Shown piece after piece: positions 1 through 8,613 of a stretch of DNA of 64,000 nucleotides (positions are counted from its first letter, which is position 1; each line of letters begins with the position of its first letter). The notes beneath the pieces were generated by a model. That model saw only the letters and a program-made list of their open reading frames with translations. It was not told where the DNA came from and did not search any database. A program made the translations under genes and the position numbers. The DNA is from Mycolicibacterium sp. CBMA 247 (lineage in GTDB: Bacteria; Actinomycetota; Actinomycetes; Mycobacteriales; Mycobacteriaceae): contig NZ_VTGX01000001.1 of NCBI RefSeq assembly GCF_009729095.1, positions 1,798,001 through 1,862,000 on the forward strand. The letters run 5' to 3'.

Positions 1-511
1 TGGTCGCCGCGCTGACCAGGACGACTGCGGAATCCGCGGCCATCGACTGGACGGCAGAGGCTCGCACCGTCGCCTTCGTCGCCGCCTTCGAGTCCTGCGC
101 CACTTTGACCAAGTCGTCGGCGGCAGACTGAAAGTCGTCTCTGAACTGACCAGTCGAGTTGTCGACGATCTGCCGGACGTTGTCCTGCGCAGTGGCGCTG
201 TCGATCGACATCAAGGTGACGGCGGCCTGCGATGCCGCCGCCGCGAATTCCGCGCGGCGCTGCTGCTCACGATCAGCCTGCTGGTGGAACCAGATCATGT
301 ATCCGCTGGCCGCCATCAGTGCGATGCTGACGAGGATGGCACTGCCGGAGACCAGTGTCGCCAGTTTCGGACGCCACCTGCGCTTTTCATCTGAGGCCGG
401 CGGCTGCTCCTCGATCGCCGGGTCGGGGCCGGGGTCGTCGGTGCCGACATCCTCGGGGTCTTCGAGCACGGCTGTCTCAGTTGCCTGGTCGGAGCGGCTG
501 AGTAACCGCAT
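1..511 (-). CDS. Mce-associated membrane protein (3' end cut off)
   Basis: Partial gene running off the left edge of the window; 170 codons are visible. An acidic, proline-rich cytoplasmic head (about residues 12-45) is followed by one membrane segment (about 51-73) and an alanine-rich helical outer part. This is the architecture of the small Mce-associated proteins encoded beside mycobacterial mce operons, thought to support the Mce lipid importer in the envelope. The ATG at 511 is preceded by GGAGG at a 6-base spacing, which fixes the start. It lies on the same strand as the mce operon but is separated from it by a plus-strand gene and a terminator, so it probably has its own promoter. Family assignment rests on layout and context, not on catalytic motifs. 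Confidence 0.72.
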   Translation of the reverse strand, partial: MRLLSRSDQATETAVLEDPEDVGTDDPGPDPAIEEQPPASDEKRRWRPKLATLVSGSAILVSIALMAASGYMIWFHQQADREQQRRAEFAAAASQAAVTLMSIDSATAQDNVRQIVDNSTGQFRDDFQSAADDLVKVAQDSKAATKATVRASAVQSMAADSAVVLVSAAT

Positions 512-551
512 AGTGCACCTCCGGTTGGTCTCGGCCAGTCGCGGGCACGCT

Positions 552-572
552 AATGCGGCCTGAACCCGCATT
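552..572. other. 7-bp inverted repeat between exported-protein genes
   Basis: Perfect arms AATGCGG and CCGCATT around a 7-base loop. It lies downstream of the exported-protein gene that stops at 626 and upstream of the Mce-associated gene starting at 511, so it could be a weak terminator for the former or an operator for the latter. There is no T-run. Confidence 0.35.
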
Positions 573-625
573 GACGCCACCGTCCCACCCAGCGGTCAAC
601 ACCGTGCCCGGCGAACTGGTGCCGG

Positions 626-1090
626 TCACCAGTTCCGCAGTGAACACAACGCCCCTTTGGGGCCGGCAGCGCGGTTGACGACGATTCCGTCGATGGCCAG
701 CTCGCAGCGCAGAGTCCGGGCAGATTGCGGAGACAATCCGGCCGTGGTGACGGTGACCATGGCCCATTTCATGGGGTCGGCGAGCGTGGTCTCCCGGATC
801 CAGGGCTGGCCCGGTTCCAGCGTGAGATCGTCCTTGGGGCTGAACTCGTAAGGATTGTGGCTGTAGTCCGCCCATGTCGGCGGGTCGACATCGCGGTAAT
901 AGATGCCGACGGTCGTCGGTTGCTCGGCGGTGACCGTGTACGTCACGCGGTGCGGCATCGGGACCTCGTCCGCATGTGCCGGGGTCGCCACGGCAACACC
1001 GGCACCCAGGCCTACGGCGAGAAGTGCGCTCACCGTGCCTGTGCGCCAACGCCTCAACACCGCGCGGTCCCGCGCGTCACAGGTCACCAC
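626..1090 (-). CDS. Small exported protein of unknown function
   Basis: 154 residues with a clear signal peptide: an Arg-rich start, a hydrophobic stretch at about 18-36, and a likely cut after an Ala-x-Ala motif near residue 40. The mature domain has a beta-rich look (alternating Val/Thr strands) with a conserved-looking Tyr-Arg-Asp-Val-Asp-Pro-Pro stretch, and recalls the outer domain of MmpS-like mycobacterial proteins. No catalytic motif was recognised. The start codon is GTG; a later GTG at codon 11 would still keep the signal peptide. Its first 14 bases overlap the end of the upstream exported-protein gene, suggesting one transcript. Function unknown. Confidence 0.65.
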   Translation of the reverse strand: MVTCDARDRAVLRRWRTGTVSALLAVGLGAGVAVATPAHADEVPMPHRVTYTVTAEQPTTVGIYYRDVDPPTWADYSHNPYEFSPKDDLTLEPGQPWIRETTLADPMKWAMVTVTTAGLSPQSARTLRCELAIDGIVVNRAAGPKGALCSLRNW

Positions 1091-1490
1091 GAAGCCACCT
1101 GCTCGATCCGTCGCTTGCCACGCAGCTCAAGAAGAGCCCGTCGGGCGCCTGTGCCACGGAGTTTTCTGACCCTGTGCATGACGAATTCTCCTCGCGGATG
1201 CCCTTCATCGGGGGTGACCGGAAGTAGCGGGGATCGTATCGGCGCGGCGACCCGCAGAAGACCAACCGGCCCCATGAGGTGGTGCCGAAGACGAAGTATG
1301 CGGTATCCGAACATGGCGCGCCGAGAACGACGCCGCCGGTGATCCCGGGTACGCACGAGGGTTCGCTGCAACTGTCGGGTACTGCGTTCGCTGAGGCTGG
1401 GGCCAGCATTCCTGCGATTAGCAGTCCTACCGTGGCTGCCACCGGTATTCGCACGTACGACACTGTGGCACGCCTGAATCCGGCTGCCAT
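1077..1490 (-). CDS. Small Cys-containing exported protein
   Basis: About 137 residues from the ATG at 1490. An N-terminal signal peptide (hydrophobic core around residues 16-32, Ala-rich cut site) precedes a short mature region with several cysteines that could form disulfides outside the cell. A longer in-frame version exists upstream, but the extra residues do not look like a signal peptide, so the shorter form was chosen; no convincing ribosome-binding site was seen for either. It overlaps the next gene by 14 bases. No family recognised. Confidence 0.55.
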   Translation of the reverse strand: MAAGFRRATVSYVRIPVAATVGLLIAGMLAPASANAVPDSCSEPSCVPGITGGVVLGAPCSDTAYFVFGTTSWGRLVFCGSPRRYDPRYFRSPPMKGIREENSSCTGSENSVAQAPDGLFLSCVASDGSSRWLRGDL

Positions 1491-1647
1491 CGCAATGCCC
1501 ACTAGGTGGGAGGTTGTCCGCCAAAAGGCGGCAGAAGTTGGACAGTGAAGGCGACCGCGACGACGCATGGAGATCGGCGCGGCATGAGGTGTCTACCGGT
1601 GGACGTAGCCTGATCCCCCGGTGGCCGGTGTACAGAGGAGCTTGGTC

Positions 1648-2160
1648 ATGCGGGTGTCGACAGCATTCATTGGGGCAGGGGTGCTTACCACCGTTGCGTT
1701 GGGCGGTGTGTGCAGTCCCGTCGCCGGAGCATCCCCGAGCTGGGGTCTCAACGGAACCTACATCGCCACGTCGAACGGTGAGTCGGCGAAGTCGAACGAC
1801 ATCTTTCACGACGAGCCCAGCATTCGCAGCAACTGGACGATCTCCACGACATGCAGCTACCCCAGCGAGTGCACCGGCACGGTGAACAGCGACTGGGGAT
1901 GGAGCGCACCGATCTACAAGAAGAGCGGCGTCTGGTTCGTGAAGAAGACGGTGGACAACTGGCAGCCGTGTGGTGACGGCACTGCCGGCCCCGGTCTGCA
2001 GGTGTTCCGCTTCTTCCAATCGAACGAAAACGCCACCGCGGCCGATCCGAATTCGACGACTTGGATGGGCGAGGATTCGACCACCGGGGTCAGCGGGTCG
2101 TGCGGCAGAAGCATTGCCTGGTTCATCACGATGCCGTTCAAGCTGGTGAAGACAGCCTGA
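1648..2160 (+). CDS. Exported mycobacterial protein of unknown function
   Basis: 170 residues beginning with a signal peptide (hydrophobic residues about 5-26, Ala-rich cut near 30). The mature part is rich in Trp, Ser, Thr and Asn, with cysteine pairs (Cys-Ser-Tyr-Pro-Ser-Glu-Cys and two later Cys) suggesting a disulfide-stabilised secreted domain. AGGAG seven bases before the ATG at 1648 supports this start over an in-frame GTG at 1621. I recall similar proteins as conserved mycobacterial exported hypotheticals, but no function. It converges on the mce operon and shares the strong terminator at its 3' end. Confidence 0.7.
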   Translation: MRVSTAFIGAGVLTTVALGGVCSPVAGASPSWGLNGTYIATSNGESAKSNDIFHDEPSIRSNWTISTTCSYPSECTGTVNSDWGWSAPIYKKSGVWFVKKTVDNWQPCGDGTAGPGLQVFRFFQSNENATAADPNSTTWMGEDSTTGVSGSCGRSIAWFITMPFKLVKTA

Positions 2161-2193
2161 CCGGGCAGCTTTCGGCTGCCCGGTCAGACTTTT
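2157..2193. terminator. Strong bidirectional terminator hairpin
   Basis: Perfect 13-base arms (2157-2169 and 2175-2187) around a TTTCG loop, followed by ACTTTT. It begins inside the stop codon of the exported-protein gene and ends four bases before the mceF stop, so it can end transcripts from both sides. Confidence 0.85.
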
Positions 2194-2197
2194 CGGA

Positions 2198-3745
2198 TCA
2201 CGTCGTGAAGAGGTCTTTCCACGTCTGATCACCGGCGTGCGGCACGAGGTCGGATTGCCGGTACACCTTCCCGTCGGGAGTGGCGTACCGGCCCGTCTTC
2301 GGGTCGTAGGTGGCGATTGCCACCGACGGTCCGTCAGATCCCTTGGGGCTGAACGCACTCGGCGCCATCGTCGGCGCACCGGGGTTTGGCGGTGTCTCGA
2401 CCGGCGGCGCGGCGGCCGGCGGCGCGGCGGCCGGCGGAGGAGGGGTGCCCTCTACGGGGCCATAGATGGTCGCGTCCCGTCCCGCACGGACATCCGGCGC
2501 AATCCCCTGCGCGAGCAGGTTGGGATCGATCGGGTAGGGGCCGAGGGCGTGCTGGCGCATCGACAACGGCTCGTAGGGTCGGTCACTGTCACAGATTTCG
2601 ACCGTGGGAGCACGCTTTCCAGGCTTACCCATGCACGGGTAGTTGCGCGCGCCGCGGACACCGATCGCCGAATCCTGTGGCAGTTTGCAGTACAGCCCGT
2701 CGGGGGTGTCGATGTCGGTGGTGTCCTCCGGAGACCGCCAGGACGACGGCGGCAGGAACCCGACAGTGCAGGCCGGCGGATCGCCCATCGTAAGAGTGAA
2801 GTCGCCCAACGTCATACCGACCGGGTTGTTCTTCGGCGCACCGTATGACTGCAATGCAGAGATGGACGGCGGCAGAAGCACCACGAGTTGCTCCAGCGCG
2901 GGATGGTAGGTCACCCCGACCTGGCCCAGACTGGTGAGGTTGGCCAGCAACAGCGGCAGGGTGGGTTTGACCTGATTGAACAAGCGGGAGGCCTCGTCGG
3001 CGGCACCCGGACCGTCCTTGAGCAGGGTGCGCACGTGCTGGTCGTCGGCGGCAACCTGCTTGGTGATTCCGGCCATGCTGCGAGCCCAGGTGCGGATCGC
3101 ATCGACCGATTCAGCCTGCCCGTCGAGCAGTGGCGCGCCGTCATCGATGAGCGCGCGGGACTGATCGGCGGCGGCGTTCGCGTCGGCGATCAGTTTCGAC
3201 GAGTTGTCCAGCAACGATCCGATGTCATATCCAGAACCGTTGAAGCCCTTGAAGGTTTCGTCGAGCAGAGGGCTGATCTTGTCTTTGGGGATGCTGCCGA
3301 TGAGCGAACTGACCTGATCGAGCATCGGCCCTACCGCTTGGGGGATCGATGTGTTGGCCACCGGGATTACCGACCCGTCGTGCAGATAGGGTCCAGATTC
3401 GTTGTTCGGTTGCAGATCGACGTACTGCTCACCTACCGCCGACACGCTCAGAACCGCGGCGTGCAGGTCTGCGGGGACCTTGGGTGAGGTGTGCAGCGAC
3501 AGTGTGGCTTCCGCGCCCTCACGGGTGGGCCGCACCTCGGTGACCTTGCCGATCTGTACACCGCGGTAGGTGACGTTGGAGAACTGGTAGAGACCACCAG
3601 TTCCACGCAGTTGCAGGGTCACCGTCATCCGGCCGATGCCCAGCAGCGTGGGGGCTTGCAGGTAAACGATGCCCATCACGGCCACGCCGATGACAGAGGC
3701 CACCGCGAAGATGCCCAGTTGGACTCGAACGAAACGGGTCAGCAT
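2198..3745 (-). CDS. mceF: MceF, last subunit of the Mce importer
   Basis: 515 residues. One N-terminal membrane anchor (about 9-30), then the MCE/MlaD beta-domain (about 38-115), a long helical region (about 130-290) and a Pro/Ala-rich C-terminal tail. MCE proteins form hexamers making a hydrophobic channel across the periplasm that delivers lipids to the YrbE permeases. The position as sixth MCE gene and the length fit MceF. Its start overlaps the mceE stop by one base (3745). A Cys-rich loop near residues 310-370 and a dispensable-looking C-terminal extension follow. The lipid carried cannot be read from the sequence. Confidence 0.93.
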   Translation of the reverse strand: MLTRFVRVQLGIFAVASVIGVAVMGIVYLQAPTLLGIGRMTVTLQLRGTGGLYQFSNVTYRGVQIGKVTEVRPTREGAEATLSLHTSPKVPADLHAAVLSVSAVGEQYVDLQPNNESGPYLHDGSVIPVANTSIPQAVGPMLDQVSSLIGSIPKDKISPLLDETFKGFNGSGYDIGSLLDNSSKLIADANAAADQSRALIDDGAPLLDGQAESVDAIRTWARSMAGITKQVAADDQHVRTLLKDGPGAADEASRLFNQVKPTLPLLLANLTSLGQVGVTYHPALEQLVVLLPPSISALQSYGAPKNNPVGMTLGDFTLTMGDPPACTVGFLPPSSWRSPEDTTDIDTPDGLYCKLPQDSAIGVRGARNYPCMGKPGKRAPTVEICDSDRPYEPLSMRQHALGPYPIDPNLLAQGIAPDVRAGRDATIYGPVEGTPPPPAAAPPAAAPPVETPPNPGAPTMAPSAFSPKGSDGPSVAIATYDPKTGRYATPDGKVYRQSDLVPHAGDQTWKDLFTT

Positions 3746-5031
3746 CAGTTACCGCCTCCGTTCGGCGCCGCGGGGTCGGAAGGCACTACCGCGGCGGGCG
3801 AAGCAGGCATTGGTTCCGGCGATGGCGCCGGCGCCGAAACCGCGGGTGCCGCCTGGGCGGACTGCCCGTTGACCGGAGCCGCTTCGACCAGCGGCGGAAT
3901 CGTTGCTACCGCTGGTGGTGGCGGCGTCAGCGGCATGTTCAGCGGATCCTTCGTGTAGTTGGCGAAGAAGGGGTCGCCGGGCGCCGGAGTCAGGGACAGC
4001 CCCTCCTGGCCCCATCGGGTGCCGAGGAACAATCCCCTCTTCAGCCGCGGGACGGTGAAGTCGAAAGTGATGAACTGGTTGAGGTAGTCCCCGCGGATCG
4101 CCCTGTCGATGAAGTTCTGCGGGTAGGGATATGTCGGCGCGAATGCCAGCACGGTACCCAGATTCGGTCCGACGTCGGCCAGTGCCCGCACCGTCGGCTC
4201 GAGGTTACGCAGGTTGGTCACAAGGTCGTCCCGCGTCGCGTTGACGAGTTTGGTGGCGGTGTCGCTGAAATGGCCGAACTTCTCCAACGCGGTGGTGATA
4301 CGGGGCCGCTCTTTGATCAAGACGTCCAATGCCGGAGGTATCCGCTGTAACGCCGTGGTGATCACTTCCTGTTGTCCGGCCAGCGTGCCGGACAGCCGGT
4401 TCAGTGCCGTGATAGAGGCGTTGATGTCGTCTCGCTGATCGGCGAACATGCCGACGATGTCGTCGAGCCGGGTGAGCAGATCGCGGATCTGGTCTTGACG
4501 GCCGTTGAGCGCGGCGTTGAACTCGGTGACAACGTCACCGATCTTGCCCAAACCTCCGCCGTTGACGAGCACCGACAGTGACGAAAGGGTCTGCTCGGTC
4601 GACGGATACGTCGAAGTGCGGTTGATCTCGAGGGTTGCGCCTGGGCCCAGCCGCCCTGACGGGGACTGGCCCGGCGGAGGATCGAGGGCAATGTGCATGG
4701 AGCCCAGCAAGCTGGTCTGTCCGACCGTGGCGACTGCGTTGGCGGGAACGACGACATCAGGCTTGACCGATACCTCCACGTCCGCGTGCCAGCCTCGCAC
4801 CACCATTCGCGAGATACTGCCCACGATGACGTCACCGATCATGACGGGCGAATTCGATTCCAGTGTCCCGATATTGGCGAGCTCGACGTGATAGACCGCC
4901 GCGTCAGGTCCACGCCCGACGGTGCCGGGCAGGGGTAGCGAATTCAGTCCATGGAACGCGCAGCCGGTCAGCGTCGCCACCGAGCAGGCGGCTACCGCAG
5001 TCAGGCGGGTCAGCGACCGTCGAGTGATCAT
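3745..5031 (-). CDS. mceE: MceE-type lipoprotein subunit of the Mce importer
   Basis: 428 residues with a lipoprotein signal: Leu-Thr-Gly-Cys lipobox with Cys24, unlike the other Mce subunits, which keep an uncleaved anchor. This is typical of the fifth MCE gene (the Lpr lipoproteins). An MCE domain (about 48-125) and a helical domain (about 145-290) are followed by a Pro/Ala tail. The gene overlaps mceD by four bases at its start and mceF by one base at its end, so the subunits are translationally coupled. It would be tethered to the outer face of the plasma membrane as part of the lipid conduit. Confidence 0.93.
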   Translation of the reverse strand: MITRRSLTRLTAVAACSVATLTGCAFHGLNSLPLPGTVGRGPDAAVYHVELANIGTLESNSPVMIGDVIVGSISRMVVRGWHADVEVSVKPDVVVPANAVATVGQTSLLGSMHIALDPPPGQSPSGRLGPGATLEINRTSTYPSTEQTLSSLSVLVNGGGLGKIGDVVTEFNAALNGRQDQIRDLLTRLDDIVGMFADQRDDINASITALNRLSGTLAGQQEVITTALQRIPPALDVLIKERPRITTALEKFGHFSDTATKLVNATRDDLVTNLRNLEPTVRALADVGPNLGTVLAFAPTYPYPQNFIDRAIRGDYLNQFITFDFTVPRLKRGLFLGTRWGQEGLSLTPAPGDPFFANYTKDPLNMPLTPPPPAVATIPPLVEAAPVNGQSAQAAPAVSAPAPSPEPMPASPAAVVPSDPAAPNGGGN

Positions 5032-6503
5032 GGGGTGCCTCCTGGAGCCGGCATTGCGGGGATCGGGGCAGCCTCGGCTGGAAGCAGCATGTCCTGCAGC
5101 GTCTTTGGCGGTTGTCCCGGTGCAGCGGTCGGGGCGGGCGCGCCCGCAGGAATCGGCGCACCGGGGAAGAGCGCAGGCGCCGGTGATCCAGGCAATCCGT
5201 TAGGTGCGTACGAACCAGGTGGACCAGGAGGCGCACCCCATCCGGCCGGCGGCGCCACGTCATCGGCACCGGTGTACGCCGAGACGGCCGGCGGTTGATC
5301 CACGTATGGCTGCGGACGCCCACCAGACCCGCCCGGTGCCAGGTTGGGATCGGTGTACACCAGATTCTCCGGGCTCGGCGACTTCTTCAGATAGGCGTTG
5401 AACGGCATCGGCATGTGGTTGAAGTTGAGCAACGACAGGGCCGGTCCGAGGTACTGGGCGCACAGCTTGGACGATTCCGCCGCGGTGGCATTCTTGATCG
5501 CTCCGATTGCCGAGCACACCACCGACAGCGGATCGGAGAAGTTCGACAGTGCGAACGCACCGACGGCGGTGCCGCTGTCGGGGTTGTAGATGTTGTAGCC
5601 GTTGGCGATTGCGTTGGGCGCGACGTGCAGGACGTTTTCGAGCTTGGCCTTGTTGTCCACCAGGTTCTGGGTGACGTTGTTCAACCGCTGCAGCTGCTCA
5701 GCGGTCTGGTCACGGCTGCCCGCGATGAATCGCTGAACGTTGCCGACGGCATCGGCCAGGTTCGTCAGGGCGCCATCCAGATCGGAACGACTCCCGTCCA
5801 CGACGCTGGTGACGCTGGCGAGATGGCCCTGGAATTCCACGATCTGGGCGTTGCTGTCACGCAGCGCCGTCACAAAGACCTGCAGATTCTTGATGATGCC
5901 GACGACGTCGCCGCTGCCCTGGCCCAGAATGCGTGCGACACCGGACAACTGGCTGATCGCCTGGTGCAGTTTGTCGCCATTGCCGTCCATGGCGGCGGCG
6001 GCACTGTCGACGAAGCGGCTCAGCGAGGTGGCCGACGCCCCATTGAGTGGGCCCAGATCGGTCGCCAACCGCATCAGTTGGTCCTTGACTTGGTCCCACT
6101 CCACGGGCACGGCGGTGCGGTCAACACCGATCTGTGCACCGTCGGACATTGTCGGCCCGGCGTCTTCATAGGCCGGTGTCAGCTGGACATACCGTGCGGC
6201 AACCAGGTTCTGCGCCATGAGGATCGCCTTGGCGTCGGCCGGGATGCTCACCCCGTGATCGACGGCGAGGGTGATACGCGCCTGCCCGCCGACCGGTTCG
6301 ATGCTCGTGATGGAGCCGACCTTGACCCCGGCGACGCGCACCTCGTCACCGGGGTAGATCGCGGTGGCGGAGGTGAAGTACGCGGTGATCGTGGTGGGCT
6401 TGAAGGCGGTCTGCCGCACGATCACCGCGGCGCCGGCAACGGCCAGTACAGCGAGCAGGACCAGCGCGGTGCGGCTGATCCGCTTCCTATTGCGGGCGAT
6501 CAT
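5028..6503 (-). CDS. mceD: MceD, Mce importer subunit with long proline-rich tail
   Basis: 491 residues. N-terminal anchor (about 13-31), MCE domain (about 38-112), helical domain to about 300, then a Pro/Gly/Ala-rich tail from about 385 to the end. That tail is characteristic of MceD in mycobacteria. Four-base overlaps (ATGA type) with mceC and mceE show tight coupling. The tail has low complexity and is probably disordered in the periplasm or cell wall. Confidence 0.93.
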   Translation of the reverse strand: MIARNRKRISRTALVLLAVLAVAGAAVIVRQTAFKPTTITAYFTSATAIYPGDEVRVAGVKVGSITSIEPVGGQARITLAVDHGVSIPADAKAILMAQNLVAARYVQLTPAYEDAGPTMSDGAQIGVDRTAVPVEWDQVKDQLMRLATDLGPLNGASATSLSRFVDSAAAAMDGNGDKLHQAISQLSGVARILGQGSGDVVGIIKNLQVFVTALRDSNAQIVEFQGHLASVTSVVDGSRSDLDGALTNLADAVGNVQRFIAGSRDQTAEQLQRLNNVTQNLVDNKAKLENVLHVAPNAIANGYNIYNPDSGTAVGAFALSNFSDPLSVVCSAIGAIKNATAAESSKLCAQYLGPALSLLNFNHMPMPFNAYLKKSPSPENLVYTDPNLAPGGSGGRPQPYVDQPPAVSAYTGADDVAPPAGWGAPPGPPGSYAPNGLPGSPAPALFPGAPIPAGAPAPTAAPGQPPKTLQDMLLPAEAAPIPAMPAPGGTP

Positions 6504-7582
6504 CGACTTCCTCCGGGAATGCCGTTGTGGGGCCAGGGGAATTCAGCGCGCGGGCCGGCGTTGTCGGAGGGCTGTCCGGCATTGGTGCCGCGCCGGAATC
6601 CGAACGCGTAGTCGAGGAAGGGCTGCAGCGTCTGCGCCGGATTGAGGTTCGACACAAAGGCGTTGTAGTACCAGCCGTTGTTCACCGATTCACCCTGGGT
6701 GACTTGATATTTGGCCAGGCCCGCCAGAGCGCCCGCGATGTTGTCGCGATTCTTCTCCAGCATCGCGGTCACCGCGGTGAGCTGCTTGAGGGTGGGGGCG
6801 AGTTCTTCTTCGTTGTCGTGGACGAGTCCGGAGAGCTGCTGGGACAGCGCCGAGGTGTTGGCCAGCAGGTTGACGATCGCATACCGGCGTTGGTCGAGCA
6901 CCCCGGTCAACGCGTTCGCATCCAGCAGCAGCGTGTTGACCTGCTGACTGCGCTTCGACAGGATGCCGGTCACGTCGGCAGCACTCTTGAGCAGGTTCGC
7001 CAATGATTCGTTGCGGCTGTTCAACGTTTCCGACAGCCGGCTCAGGCCCTCGAAGGTCGGCCCCAGCTGTGGCGCAATCCGATCGATGGTGTCCGACAAC
7101 GTATCCAGGGATTGCGTGAGCGCGCCGGTGTCGGTTGCGGCAGTGTTGCTGGTGAAGTCGCTGACGGCGTTGGTCAACGAATACGGCGACGACGTCCGGG
7201 TGATGGGGATCGTGTCTGAGGAATGCAGGGTGCCCGCGCCTGCCGGTTCCAGGGTGAGCATCCGGGCACCGAGCACTGTCCCGGTGCGGATGTGGGCGGT
7301 GGTATCGGAGCCGAGGCGCACCGTGCCGTCGAGGGTGAAGGTCACCAGCGCCTTGCCATGGCTGAGCCTGACATCGGTGACCTTGCCCTTGGCGACTCCG
7401 GAGACTTTGACGTCATTGCCGGTGGTGAGCCCACCTGCCTCAGCGAACAGTGCCTGGTACTTCACGGCCGTGGCCCACGACCACAGCGCTTGCGGCCGAA
7501 GTCCGACGGCGATGATCAGTGCGATCAGCACGATACCGATCAGTCCACTGCGGACAAGATGCGCTCCACGGTATTTAAGCAT
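6500..7582 (-). CDS. mceC: MceC, Mce importer subunit
   Basis: 360 residues starting at the ATG at 7582, which shares one base with the mceB stop (TGATG). N-terminal anchor (about 11-31), MCE domain (about 36-115) and a helical domain with Asn/Leu heptad-like repeats. The gene ends with a four-base overlap into mceD. A much longer upstream reading is possible but would overlap mceB heavily and lacks the hydrophobic anchor at its start, so it was rejected. Confidence 0.92.
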   Translation of the reverse strand: MLKYRGAHLVRSGLIGIVLIALIIAVGLRPQALWSWATAVKYQALFAEAGGLTTGNDVKVSGVAKGKVTDVRLSHGKALVTFTLDGTVRLGSDTTAHIRTGTVLGARMLTLEPAGAGTLHSSDTIPITRTSSPYSLTNAVSDFTSNTAATDTGALTQSLDTLSDTIDRIAPQLGPTFEGLSRLSETLNSRNESLANLLKSAADVTGILSKRSQQVNTLLLDANALTGVLDQRRYAIVNLLANTSALSQQLSGLVHDNEEELAPTLKQLTAVTAMLEKNRDNIAGALAGLAKYQVTQGESVNNGWYYNAFVSNLNPAQTLQPFLDYAFGFRRGTNAGQPSDNAGPRAEFPWPHNGIPGGSR

Positions 7583-8613
7583 CAGGGCTCCCCACAGCGT
7601 CCGGTGTTCTGCATGATCCACGGGAAGTACGCGGTGCGCCCCTGCAGGTCGGTGACCCGGACATTCATGCCGCACAGGTACTGATTGATGAAACTGCCGT
7701 AGGCGCCCAACCGGACGAGCTTGCGGTAGTTTCCGGGCGCCTTCTGCAGCGCGAGGTCCATACGCGCCATGTCATTCTCGTTGGAGAGCAGCGGAGCCAG
7801 GCGAGTGAGCTGGTCGACAGTGCCCGACAAGGGCGGTCGGGCCTGCGTCAACAGGTCCGTCAGGGATGCGGTGCCGTTGTCCAGGGCGGTGATGGCCTCT
7901 CCGATGGGATCGCGTTCCTGTGACAGACCGGTGATGAGTTGTTGGAGTCGCTCTACGGCACCCGAGAATTGATCGCCGTCCTTGGAAACGGTTGCCACGA
8001 CGGTTTTCAGGTTGTCGATCAGTTGTTGCACGGTCTGCCCGTTGTCGGCGAGAGCCTGGGTGAACGAAGTCGTATGGGACAGAAGCGATTCCACTGTTCC
8101 ACCTTGGCCCTGCAGGATCTGGATCAGCGAGTTCGTCAAGGCGTTGACGTTCTGGGCGTTGAGACCCTGGATGACGGGTTTGAGCCCACCGAGGAGGAGG
8201 TCCAGATCCAGCGCCGGCTCGGTGCGTTCGCGGGGTATCTGTGAACCTGGCGGCTGAATCTTGGTCGACCCAGGGCCCTCGATCAGCTCGAGATAGCGGT
8301 TGCCGACCAGGTCCAGATAGCGCACCGCGATCTTGGTCGCCGTGGTCATCACGATCTCGCGGTCCGAGTCGAAGCGCACCAGAACTGTGTTGTCGGGCTG
8401 CAGCGCAACGTCATTGACCGTACCGACGCGGATGCCGGCCACCCGCACGGAATCACCGGACTTCAAGCTGGACGCATCGGTGAATACGGCCGTATAGCCG
8501 TTCGTGGACCCGGTTCGGTACTGGCCCATGATCGCGAACAGCGCTGCGGTCAAGAGCAGCATCGTCACTCCGAAGACGCCGAACTTGATAGCGGTCCCGC
8601 TGGTGCGCGTCAT
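7582..8613 (-). CDS. mceB: MceB, Mce importer subunit
   Basis: 343 residues. The ATG at 8613 overlaps the mceA stop by four bases. Membrane anchor at about residues 12-28, MCE domain (about 36-112), then helical bundle and a short C-terminus with two cysteines. Size and layout are typical of MceB, which usually lacks the long tail of MceD and MceF. Confidence 0.92.
   Translation of the reverse strand: MTRTSGTAIKFGVFGVTMLLLTAALFAIMGQYRTGSTNGYTAVFTDASSLKSGDSVRVAGIRVGTVNDVALQPDNTVLVRFDSDREIVMTTATKIAVRYLDLVGNRYLELIEGPGSTKIQPPGSQIPRERTEPALDLDLLLGGLKPVIQGLNAQNVNALTNSLIQILQGQGGTVESLLSHTTSFTQALADNGQTVQQLIDNLKTVVATVSKDGDQFSGAVERLQQLITGLSQERDPIGEAITALDNGTASLTDLLTQARPPLSGTVDQLTRLAPLLSNENDMARMDLALQKAPGNYRKLVRLGAYGSFINQYLCGMNVRVTDLQGRTAYFPWIMQNTGRCGEP

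Noticed and set aside
5295..6611. Open frame of about 438 codons opposite mceD
   Set aside because: Shadow of the mce operon; no start signal and no protein family features.
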